From Melampsora larici-populina 98AG31 (lineage: Eukaryota > Basidiomycota > Pucciniomycetes > Pucciniales > Melampsoraceae), in contig NW_006768802.1 of NCBI RefSeq assembly GCF_000204055.1, positions 660,344 to 724,343 of the forward strand: a stretch of DNA of 64,000 nucleotides. The letters are read 5' to 3'. The position numbers and the translations under genes were made by a program. Below, piece after piece: positions 1 through 10,931 of the stretch. The notes beneath the pieces were generated by a model. That model saw only the letters and a list, made by a program, of their open reading frames with translations, did no database searches and was not told the DNA's origin. The first letter of the stretch is position 1. The number at the start of each line of letters is the position of its first letter.

Positions 1-902
1 ACATCATTATATCATTCAGCTGTTATAATCTATTCATGTAAATATATGAAGAATAAAAACAACACTCAAACAATTACTGCAGCCGTACTAGTGTGAACCG
101 AACTTGTGTTTTGCATCACTGGTACACGTTGTACTCGATGTACACCTGCCTCCCATCTCATCCTTTTATAGACATCTTCGCCTTCAATTTCTAATGTAGC
201 TTCTCTAAGACCATCCATACTGTGGCCACTGACCATAAACTCAACATTGACCGGTTTGACTTTCCATTTCTGTCGAAGAGCATGTCGATTATACAAATTC
301 ATGAGTGAGGTAGCAAAATGAGCAGCTTCAACCCCTCCTACACCCGGTTTGATCTCTACTAGAGCTGACTGTCGATGACTGATCGGGGTGGGGAAAAGTG
401 ATTCTAAAAGTCGTGATTTGATGTTTGAAAGGTTGTTTGATGATTCTTGATCTGATGATGAATATAGGCTTTCAAGTTCAGTTAAGGCTATCTGCCTCAT
501 ATCGGGATCCGGGTCCGTATTAGAAATCAGCTGAAGCTCTGATACCAACTGAGATAAACATGAAAGAAGTTGCTATTAGTATCCACTTGCAGTTATAGTT
601 TGGAAGTACTGCTATGAGAAGCTAACATTCATAACCCTTTCCCATTCCTCTAGAGTAGATTTAATTGAATCCACCCTTTTACTTTTTTTCAAGAATTCAC
701 CATTTGACCAAGACCCTTGTGAAGGTATAGTTTCATTAGTTTTGATAAACCTTTTAACAGCATGAATTAAAGCTTGATCTTCATCTTGTGAAGGTGTTGA
801 AGAGCTTGAGGATCTGGATAATATGTTGAAATGATAATAAGAATTATATTGGATTAGTCTTGAAGGTATTAATCGTCGTGTGATTTGATATCCTTTGAAC
901 AT
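1..902 (-). CDS. MRF1: Mitochondrial peptide chain release factor 1 (5' part, runs off the left edge)
   Basis: Class I release factor that would end translation at stop codons on mitochondrial ribosomes. Exon 1 (902-627) begins with a Met followed by a basic, Ser-rich, acid-poor leader typical of mitochondrial import. Intron 626-549 is 78 bases, GT..AG, with an ATACTAATAG branch site. Exon 2 (548-78) carries the PCRF domain, including the signatures IKPGVGGVEAAHFA, GEDVYKRMRWEAGVHRVQRVP and SSVHTSTAA. The GGQ hydrolysis domain normally follows directly and must lie left of base 1; exon 2 appears to end at base 78 before GTAATT. The frame stays open upstream of 902 as far as 1373, but that stretch is low-complexity and unlike the family, so the later Met is preferred. 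The family is certain; the splice limits are inferred. Confidence 0.88.
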
Positions 903-3900
903 CTCAGTCACCTTTCTTTTGTGAACTTTTGATGCTCGCAGACAATTTGTGGGGTTTTTTGACTCGTGTTCGGGTAGGATCGGTGCCTCGAGTAATGCTG
1001 CGGCGGCTGCTGTGGGGCCCTGTCTGATCGGAATCATTGGAAGCACCGGCCTTCCAGCCAGAGCCCGGTTAGTTTGATCAGTCGACAATAGGCATTGGGC
1101 GAAATTTTCGCTCTTTTTTCTATTTTTTTGACCGACCAGCGATGCGCCCCACGAAGCAATCCGAAGATTGCAGAAGCGAGTGAGTTTCACAGGTAAAAAG
1201 CCCTGTCGCTTTGCCCGGCTATCTTTTAGGGTCAGATGTTCATTTGCCTCGGTCCGATGACCGCTTGACTCTTGTCTTCGAGGTTTTTGCTCGTCAACTC
1301 CAGCAGTTTGTGACCAATCCAGAGGATCAAGATTTGAATCTTTTGATTTCAATTTCAGCTTGAAATTGGACAAGTCTGTCTAGTTTTGAGTCAATAAAAT
1401 GTTCCAATTTTGACTGCCACGTTAGAAGAAAAAGTCATCGGATGATAGATCACGGCTGCTGGGGGATACCCGGGTAGATTCAGAACGGGGGGCCCCAGGC
1501 AAGGTATGTGTGAAATGTCTGAAAGGTGTCTTTTGTGGCGCGATTAGGGCTTGTGGCTTTTACAGGTCAAGCAAGGATGCTCTACGCCCGATGAAATTTC
1601 AGAAAATTTTTGTAAAGCAAAACAAGAAATATTTTTTTGCTGTGCTTTGGGTGGCTTTGATATTGTGCCAGCCATCCCTACTCAAGCATTCCAAGAAAAC
1701 TGAACTACCTTTGAATTGGTTCCCGCAACCAAAAAACGAAAATTTTCAGAAACCTCGCCCAATGCCTAATAGAGCATGCAACTTTTACCAAGTCTCGACG
1801 TCCTCCAGTCACAATCAAATTGTCGGGGGCCCGAGCCTCCCATGCCTGTTGTTCATTTTTCTGGGTGCAAACCACCAACCGGTACTCAAAGGTACACGTG
1901 TGTATAGATTTTCAAAAACAGCTTTTTTGTTATTTTCAAAACTACACACGGGCTGGCATCATGGTAATTGGTACAAGTTTGCCTTTCACCAACACCAATT
2001 CAAATTGCCAGGTGGGAGACGTGCCCTTCTGTTTGCTGAAAGGGATATGTTCTGCCTTTGGGGCATGAGCCATAGATCCTATAACAGAGAGTCAAAAGGT
2101 GGTGATGGTGGCTGATGACGCATGCACAGGGTCCTCAGAGCTAGATAGGTTTGGACCAAGATATACTTTGTTTTCCCCGCCAAAAAAAACAACAAAACAA
2201 TATGAGAAAAATATGTACATGTGCCCACAAAAAGTTGATGCAACAACAATTGCCAAAAACTTTACAAAACCTGCAAAGCAGGACTCTGAATCAATCTGAG
2301 GTAGTACAATTGAAATTGAGGTGTTTCAAACCCTCATGATGTGCTTCACTTTACATGTGTAATTGGAAGCATTACACAGACGTTCTGTAGGGACAAGTAT
2401 ATGTCCAAATGTCACTTTGAGTACTAAAATTTTATCTTCAGTTGTTGCAAGCTTATAAAAGCAAATCCTCTGGGTTGGATCCATACTTGCTGACACTGCC
2501 ATCAAGTGTGGTGTAGTTTTGATGGGGGCCATACTCAATGTCCAAGATGGCCCCACAGCCCTGATTTTGCATCATGCTATATTATCAATGATTCAACTTT
2601 GGCAAGCCCTTTACTCAATCGACTCAAGCTTTTGGCCCCATGGTCACCTTCTGGCACTTCTTTTACCAGATTGGGCAATTCCAAAATGAATTCATGTAGC
2701 TAGTGAATGAAGAACATCAGTAGTTTCTGATGTTCTTATCATCAAAGGAAACAAGAACAGCTCTGAGATGTGCAAGTAGTCTGTGGATGCTGATTGATGG
2801 GATGACTGTAAATAAAATGCTCTACAAAGGAAGAGACTGGATTTCCATAGCCATGGTCTAAACCACACACTATAAACTTGATGATCTGCTGGTACAAAAA
2901 ATACAGAAAAAAAGCAAAAAAACTTTTGTTTTTCTTGTCCAATCTTGCTAAAAGGGTACTTTTGAAGTGCCATTGGTGTGAGGCTCCCAAAACAGCCTTG
3001 GATGATTCAAAGCTTGAAATACAAGAGACATTGACGTTTTTGGCTCTTGATCAATATCTATGAAAAGTTACAAGAGGCTTTAAGGTTTGTGGCAGCAACT
3101 ATAGTGTTTGACCTGAAGTGATATATGTGAACTCCCAAACTTGATAAAGTCCTTCAAATTTGTTTAGCCTGAAGGTTGCATAGTGACTTACTCTGAATGT
3201 GGTCCCTGGAGTGATAGGTTGTGAGACTTAGTTGTGGAAAATTGGACCTACAGAAGTAACTTTTCTGCAGGGTTTCCAAATTCTATCTGGTGAAGTTGAA
3301 GTACTGCTTCTTCCAAGCAGGACCCTTGAGTCAGATCCCTCTCACCTTGGCCATTCTCAAGATTCCATTGATTCCCAGAGTCCTTATCTTCAATTCTCAA
3401 ACATCCAAAGCCTGGGACAATATAAATCTAAGATACAAAAGGTGCTAAGAGCATCCCCAGCTGTGCCCTAAATCTGCGCTGTATGTAGTGGTTGCACAGA
3501 GAGGTAGGGAGGTGTTCAATGTATAAAACTTGGGTGATACACAGCTGTAATTCCCTACAGTATGGCTGGTAAGAATATTTGGAAATGAATTTCATGGCTT
3601 TGCTGATTATTGAAGTGTGTGTTTGGGGCAGGATCTAATTGCATTGATTGAAATTATGAGGAAAGCAAGGTACAGATGAATTTAGGGAACAAGCAGGACT
3701 GTAACAAATTTGTTCTATTATGGCTTGTACAGAGGGAAGTCTCTTGGCCATGTTTTAGGGCATCAGCTGTGGATTGTTTTGCCCTAAATTTTGGTACAAC
3801 ACAGTTTACGGCACTTGGCTGTGGAACCTGTAATATACTAGCAGGTCCTACATGTCATGTAATGTCCCTTCATGACATCAACAGCGATAAAAATCATGGG

Positions 3901-4472
3901 GAGGCAAGGACAAGATGGAGAGAGGAAGAAAACTAAGAAAACCCATTTTGACCAACAAGATGGTGGTGATAAAATTTTCAATGGTTTCCAAACCTGTCAG
4001 TACATATGGTACATGTCCTGTACATGTCATTGGTTGAAATCCTATGAGCTTCATCAAGCCCTTCCACAGAAGGTGTCCCCCAAAAAATGCTATACACAGT
4101 TGAAACTCTTAGTATTGATAACTAATATGAGGTAAGGGTTCAAGTTCAGTCCTTGGCTTTTCAACAAGGTCTCACTTGTCTGGTCAAGCATCTCAATGAC
4201 ATGTTGAATCATGCCCAGTATTCTACACCTTTCTATGTAGCATGTACACACAGGGAGCAACCAAGGTTCAAGTCACTGAAGTGGGGATGCAGTATGGAGT
4301 ATGAGAGGTTACAAATTGAAGGGATGAATGAAGTTTCAAGATGACATCATCTCTCATTTTACCACTCATCGACCGCGTCAAATTCTATCAACACTCCAGT
4401 TAATATCGCCCTTTCAACCATCCATCTCGATATATTAACGTCTTAAGAAGGCAGCCGATCATTGATGTTACG
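903..4472. other. Intergenic, no gene recognised
   Basis: About 3.5 kb between the divergently transcribed release factor and TMEM184 genes. Only short open frames occur, and none has a recognisable domain or a convincing chain of splice sites. The G/C-rich stretch at about 960-1500, next to the release factor start, may hold its promoter. From about 1500 to 4300 the DNA is AT-rich with many TG/CA steps and looks like old, decayed repeat sequence, but I could not assign a family. Confidence 0.5.
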
Positions 4473-7320
4473 ATGGAAATGAATTCAAATGAACATGGAA
4501 GTGGAAGTGGCTCAAGATTGGACCCAAAGCTGTTATACTCGGCTGGCCTTTCCGCTGGCTTTGCTACTTTACTCTCGTTAGTCAAAATTGAATAGTATAC
4601 TTCTACTGATGATCTTGATTTCAACTTTGATAGGTTAATGGATTGATGATTGAGCTCTTCAGGGTCTGGTGTGTTTGTCAACAGTTGAGGAATTATCGAA
4701 AACCGATTCTACAACGTTTTGTGGTTAGGATCTTGATCATGGTCCCGATTTATTCAATCTCATCTCTTATCTCACTTTTCTCCCTCGAGGCTTCCTTCTT
4801 TATCGATTTGGTCCGTGATCTCTATGAGGCATTCGTTATTTAGTAGGTCATCTAGTCGGTCATCTGGAAAAGTTTGATTCATAAACATGACTAACAAACT
4901 GATTGGCGATCTATGTCTCTTATCAAGTTGTTTCTTTGTACTTCTAGTCGAATATCTCGGTGGCGAACGTAGTTTATTGATCCTTCTTCATGGTCGACAA
5001 GTTCAGTATTCATTTCTTTTTGAAATATCACTCTGATGCATATATTGACTCAATTCCATTTACTGACTTTTGACTTTCCAACCCGACGGCGCATTCAGCC
5101 TACGCCCCATCCATGGCCAATCTCCAAATTTTTGCCTCCCATGGATATCTCTGACCCATATACCTTTCTCAATCTCAAACGCGGTATCTTACGTAAATCC
5201 CCCTTCCTGGCCATGTCTTTGCTTTTCTCGAGCCCTAACACTCTCAATCATGAAACCTTTGCTTCTGCTAGAATACGTTCAAATCAAGCCCATTCTAGCA
5301 ATTCTAACCGTAATCTTCAAGGCTACAAACACTTACAACGATGGGACTTTGAAGTCAACTAGTGGTTACACTTATGTCAGCCTTGCATACAACCTAAGTG
5401 TATCGTTATGTTGAGTTTTCGTTCTCGTTTATATACTTTACGGTTGGAATAATTTGCCCACTCCCTTACTAACATCATATTCCTTTGATCTCAGGCCTCT
5501 ACTGCCTTGCTATGTTCTGGGTTTGTACTGGTGAAGACCTCAAACCTTTTAGGTATGCTTCATGATACTTGGCGCATTTATTTTACTTGGCGTTGCGATC
5601 TAAACATCGACACGTACTTACTGTGAATTTGATACCATTCGTATAGACCGTTGCCTAAATTCCTCTGTGTAAAAGGAATTATCTTCTTTAGCTTTTGGCA
5701 AGGTTTCGGTATTTCGATCTTGGTAGCTGTCGGAGCTCTCAAATCAAGTTTAGTAGTGCAGCTTCTGTCTAATCTCTTTCCTTTCCATGATTCGGTCTTC
5801 TGATTGTTCCTATTTTTTAATTGTCACTAGCTCGTTACGACACCGAAACTCTCTCACTGGCTGTCCAAGACACTATGATCTGTTTCGAGATGCCACTATT
5901 TGCATTCTTACATCTCTATGCATTTTCACATCACGATTTTATCGATCGTGATGTGAATTATTGCGGACGACTTCCATTCATACATGCGTTCCGAGACAGT
6001 ATATTAGGTTTTAAGGACGTACTCGAGGATTCACTCTTGACTTTCACTGGAGCAGGTCTCAGTTACAAGACGTTCGAACCAGCCGAAGGAGCGTTACATC
6101 ATGAAGGCGTAGTGAGGGAACGTAGATTAAGAGCGGGGCTTCGGTATAGTAAAGGCGGTAAACATAAGTACTGGTTACCGATGGCAGGAGAAAGTGAAGA
6201 GGTCGCCCACGGCCGAAAGTTTTTAGAGAGTGGTGAAGGCAGCAGCAGTGGTGGCAGTAATCGCTGGAGTAAATTGATCAGAAAGATTGTCCCTAACGAA
6301 GAAAGTCGAAGAACGGAAGGTGGATACGCACCTCTATTACCTGATCAAGCTGCCGAAGTTGTTCATACTGACCAGCAGGTTACACCTAGCGAGATCGAAA
6401 CAGCTGGACATCGGTTGACAGATCATAAGATGAATACTGTAGGAAGATGGGACATGAACACCGCTCCCACCAACCTTGACGAGTCTTCTGATGAGTCATC
6501 AAATGGATCAGAGCTAGACGAAGTCGGATTCGGGGAACCTAGGATCGAAGAAGAAGATCTTTATTCGGATGCGCGAAGGTTGGAGTTCGGAGATTATAAT
6601 AATCCAGTGGTAGATGCATCTCAAGAAGACGCTAGAGCAGTCATGAGGGCACTCGAGGACGGAATCTTGAGCTCGCATCCATCCGCTCCTCCTTCCAAGA
6701 GAAAATTAAACAAGGGTAAATCGACTGCTATTGCTCCTAAACGATCTCTTCTACATGATGATCATGATGATCTAGAGCCGAGTAGTAGTAGCTACAGTAC
6801 CAGCACTCAACTGCCTAGCAGCAATCTCAGCACTCAATTGCCAACTAGCAACTCTTCCCGAACACAGCCTGCTGGCAGTAGAAGTAGTCAATCCACTAGA
6901 CGATCTATACTGTCACTCACCAGAAACAAAGAGCCGAAGCCCAAGGAAATACTTCCAGAAGGATGTGTAGATCTATTGATAGAAGACAAATCAGCCAACG
7001 AAAGGAAAGCCAAACGGGATAGACTAAAAGGAGAAGCCAATCGGTGGACTAACACATCTGGGCCTCAAAAGATTTTCAAAGTGGTGGATCGAGTAGAAGA
7101 ACAAAATGAAACGGAAGTAGTCGAAGAATCAGTAGTTGATCAATTAGTTGAAGTAGAAGCTACGGAAGTACCTAGACCTGAAGTTTTAGATATCAAGAGT
7201 CAAACACAAAAAGAATTAAATCGAGTCGTGGAAAGGGATCAAGAGGATCATCAGAGGAATGATAAAAGAGATGTTAGTTTGAGTAGTAGTCTGGTTCAGA
7301 ACCCATGGGGTGAATTCTGA
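4473..7320 (+). CDS. TMEM184 / DUF300 family multi-pass membrane protein
   Basis: Membrane protein of the DUF300 (Solute_trans_a, organic solute transporter alpha-like) family; fungal members are vacuolar or endomembrane proteins of poorly known function. Eight exons join in frame: 4473-4576, 4663-4842, 4928-5000, 5099-5192, 5272-5409, 5495-5552, 5647-5747, 5831-7320, giving 745 residues. The joined product shows the family core in order: LRNYRKPILQRFVVRI, YEAFVIYCFF, EYLGGERSLLILLHGR, PPMDISDPYTF, KRGILQYVQIKPILA, FWVCTGEDLKPFRPLPKFL, FFSFWQGFGISILVA and LAVQDTMICFEMPLFA. About seven membrane segments end near residue 290. The rest is a long hydrophilic, Ser- and acid-rich tail, longer than in animal members but usual in fungi. 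All seven introns are 79-98 bases. Exon 8 contains no intron. Confidence 0.93.
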
Positions 7321-8042
7321 TCACTCTTTTTGTTTTCTTTTGTTCGATTGGATTGGATTGGATTGGATTGGATTTCATGTAGGAACCCATGAAAGTGGAA
7401 AAGTTGTGACGAATTGAAGTCTTTGAAATGGTTTGAAAAGAATGTTGTAAATGTAAATAATCATTTGAACGTATATGTAGTACATTATCATCATGGCATT
7501 TTTGTAAGTTAGCATTACTTGTGTGTGTGGGTTTGTAATTTGCTTAAAATATGAGGAAGAGAACTCTTTGACGTTTTATGAAATAATAGAAATGACAAAG
7601 AAAAATTGAATTCTAGAGATGAATTGTTTTTGTTGGTTGATTGGTATTAATTATACGAAATGCAATGTCTTGATATACATATTCTTTCTCGAACGGGTAT
7701 TGTCTAGAAGGGAGTTGAGAAATGGAGACTGCAAATTGGCAAACTGCGAAGAACGAGGACTTGAACTTTTGAGGAATGTCAGAGAGCCGAAAGTGATTAG
7801 GATGAAAGGTGAATGATAACACCAGGATTAAGGATTGAAGGCGCATACATCCAAAGTCAATATTTACCAGCTGTTGACCTCTCACCTTTTTTGTCATCAG
7901 ACATTCTGCTGTTGACCTTCCTACTTTTAGCACATTTACATTCTCATTGAGTTCGAGCCGTACGCGTATTAAACCCGCACGACTGATTCATCTAATTAGC
8001 GTCCAAACCCAGCGCTTCTCTATCCCTCGAGAAAGACAGCCA
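7321..8042. other. Intergenic with a short GGATT repeat
   Basis: Lies between the TMEM184 stop codon and the next start. Bases 7347-7372 hold about five copies of the pentamer GGATT. The remainder is AT-rich and likely contains the 3' untranslated end of TMEM184 and the promoter of the 8043 gene. No further gene was seen. Confidence 0.6.
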
Positions 8043-9899
8043 ATGATCGGAACAGACTGGCTAGATAGCTTCAATGAGTATCAAGGAGATGATGACGAGG
8101 AGGAAAAAGAGATGGGTATCAGAACACGTCCTGTATTTCCTGTTAGCAGACAAAAGGACAAGTCTTCAGGTTTGATTTAAACTAGCCATCTTCATATCAC
8201 ACCCGTAGCACCTTTAGTTCTGCTGCATTATGGGGGTTTTTCTTCATCAAAGGCTTCATTTTCATGGCCACTGGTGACTGACGCACATTTCTTTGTACCC
8301 TATGTCTAAAGCCACATTGTCTTCGAGCTTGAACGACACACCTCAGATATACAATCAACCTTCTCAGCCATTATCACAATCAAATAATCAAACCGATTGC
8401 TTCGAACCAGAAATTTCAGATCCAATTGATATTGGTCAAATCGAAGAAGGACCACAAAAAGATTTCATCGATAACCCATGGACCATTGCTCATCGGAGAG
8501 CTATAGCTCAGAGAGAAAAAGTGCCACCAAATCCTATCAAATCCATCGAGAGGGAGGACGAAACATATAATACAAAGCGAACAACAAGAAGGGGTTCCAA
8601 AAGTACTACTTTTCTGCCATTATCAAGAAGAGGGCAAATATATCGAAATCAGCCAGGTGCTGAATCCGAGAATGTTTCATCAAGTTTGCAAAATCAATCT
8701 GAATTTTCACAACCGCCTTTGAACTTTTCGGAAGAGGAGAACGAGCCGGAGATCGAAATCATTCATCAAAGTGATCCAAAGCACAATCCATACAAAAAAC
8801 TAAGATTTGATGGTGAAACGAATCATTCGAAATCAAGTGTGGAGTTTGGTATTTCAAACTTTGGCTCCGATTCTATGGCTGTATCAGAGACTGGTACTCT
8901 ACTCACACATGGCCGTACTACCAACACAAGTGGATCAGCTCAGGGCTCAGGTCAGTATCAGCAAATATAAGCTTGCGTATTCACAGGGAAATCTGGCTAA
9001 TGATCTCCTTATTTTTCTTTTGCTGAACGTACGCAGAGCTTGACATGATCAATCCTGGTGTCGAGCAATTGAATAGCCGGGAATACATTGACGTTGACGA
9101 CGAGAGACGAAGTAGGATGATGAAAACGGTGCCTAAATTGACGCGTTCCCAACAGCAATCAAAATCTCACAGGAAGGCAAAGTCCATTTTGCGTCCAATT
9201 AAACATTTGGAGACAACCTTCAACGGGGTCAAAGCTGGTCATTCGATCAACCTCAGCTCACCACTGGTCCAGGTTCGTGAATTTGAAGTATACAACATCT
9301 TACGATGTTGACAGCTATGATACTCACATGAATCTCTTTTCCTATGCAAGCACATGAACCATATACCCAGCACAACTTCCACCTCAACATCAACTGCACA
9401 ATCAAATCACCTAAAACCTATCAAACCGCATCCTGCACTATCTGCCTTATATATGCCATCCAACACTCTCAACGAATTCAGATCGGGAAGAGGGAAACAA
9501 GTTGACGATGAAGAAATCACTCCAGTAATTAGATCAAGAGCTATGAAATCACAACCGAACAGAAGATCTAGTATTTCTAAAAGAAGGAAATTGTTGAAGA
9601 AAAACTCTGGACTTGAAAATCGACTGGAACAGGTTGGTCCATCGAGTCCCATTGATAACATAGCTAAAAGATCGATTTCTAAAAACAAAACTATCAAGAT
9701 GAAAGAAACATCAAAAATCTCAAAGGAAAAGGATAAGGATAATTTGGGACATGTAGTCAGAGGTCATGGATTAGATTCTTTGACTTCAGAATCATATGGT
9801 ATGATGAGAGAAATGCTCGAGATCCAGATTAGAGAATCGGATGAATGGCCATCTAGTGATCAAGTGGCTGAAGTTTTATTTGGACTTGCAGTACCTTGA
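8043..9899 (+). CDS. Hypothetical hydrophilic protein, likely nuclear
   Basis: Not recognised. Four exons join in frame: 8043-8169, 8312-8950, 9037-9272 and 9351-9899, coding for 516 residues. The product starts MIGTDWLDSFNEYQ, followed by an acidic run, and has no signal peptide or membrane segment. It is rich in Ser, Asn, Gln and charged residues, with basic clusters such as SISKRRKLLKK and RKAKSILRPIKHL that resemble nuclear localisation signals. The segment DFIDNPWTIAHRRAIAQ and the C-terminal WPSSDQVAEVLFGLAVP look the most ordered and could be short conserved boxes. This layout (disordered chain with short conserved boxes) is common among DNA-repair scaffolds and kinetochore proteins, but no such assignment is supported here. 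Each junction keeps the frame and uses GT..AG, so the gene model is firmer than the function. Confidence 0.6.
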
Positions 9900-10391
9900 T
9901 CCGATTTGGCTTCAAATAATTACAGTGGGTAAACCCGAGTACGTGTTCCGACCTGCCCTGCAAAATCCAATTTCACCTTTTGGGGCAATGTCGGGGCACT
10001 CAATCTGAATGTTTGAGACTGGCACCCAGACCATTGAAAAGGTATTGCTTTGATGAATCTAGGAATATGGTTTTGGAGACCAAAAATATGATTTTACTCT
10101 TTTAGGGGTTTGGATTTTCGGACCTAGGCCTCAATTAGGTACCTAGCTAGCTACTTAGCAACGCACTAGGCCCATAATTTGATGAATATGGTGGCTCAAG
10201 TGGCAAATAACCTCCAAATTTGCCTTTTTTTGAAAAAAAAACCAAACTTTTGCAACCTAGCACCACCCCTCGACCTTCTTCTCCCGCCAAAAAAAGCAGA
10301 AAAAATGGCAAAAAAATCTCAAAAATTTCGGACCCAAAGCTCTATGCAGGGTGGCTTGGAACACGTACTCGGGTTTACCCACTGTATCAAC
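9900..10391. other. Intergenic, left flank of the MULE element
   Basis: Spacer between the unknown gene and the transposon. The phrase reading about cccgagtacgtgttcc near 9934-9950 recurs in altered form near 10360-10375 (acacgtactcgggtttaccc, inverted), so a small decayed foldback may fill this gap. No gene was seen. Confidence 0.4.
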
Positions 10392-10770
10392 GGAGAGGGG
10401 GAATTTTACACCGCCTCCTTTACACCGAATCATCATGTGTAAAAGCAAGTCAGTGTAAAATTCCAAAAAAGGCGGGGGTTCTTAGATTTTTACACCTCTT
10501 TCGAAATTTTTATTCCGGTGTTAAAAATGACGGTGTAAAATATTCAGTGTAAAAATCATGTGGCCGGTCGTGAGGTTGAATTTTACATTTAAATCTTTAC
10601 ACATGTTACGGCGGTGTAAAAAATCTCGGTGTAAATTTCAAGTCTACACATGCAAAGTACATTTTTGCACGTCTAATCTTTACACCGGGAATACCTGTGT
10701 AAGCAGGCCATGTGCAAAAATCCAATTTTGGCACGCGTGAATTGATTTTTGCACAGAATATGTTACGCAG
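10392..10770. repeat. Left terminal region of the MULE, clustered gtgtaaaa motifs
   Basis: At least a dozen copies of gtgtaaa(a) or its complement tttacac, plus the variants tttttgcac and gtgcaaaaa, occur in about 380 bases in both orientations. Outer bases 10392-10590 match the inverted right end at 17640-17827. Clustered subterminal motifs of this kind are typically transposase-binding sites in DNA transposons; that role is inferred here. Confidence 0.65.
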
Positions 10771-10931
10771 ACTTGAGAAAAAAAACATGCGAGATAAACG
10801 CACAAGACCCCATGTTTTGGGTTTATAGTCGACACACAGGGAGACAGGAAATAAATGGAACTGAGAAAGAACAATAAGCACCACAGGCTAACCACTTAAG
10901 GCATTTGTTTGTTCGTTTGTTTCAAAGAAAA

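Noticed and set aside
903..1373. N-terminal extension of the release factor from the upstream open frame
   Set aside because: The added 157 residues are low-complexity and unlike the family, and they would bury a good mitochondrial leader that begins at 902.
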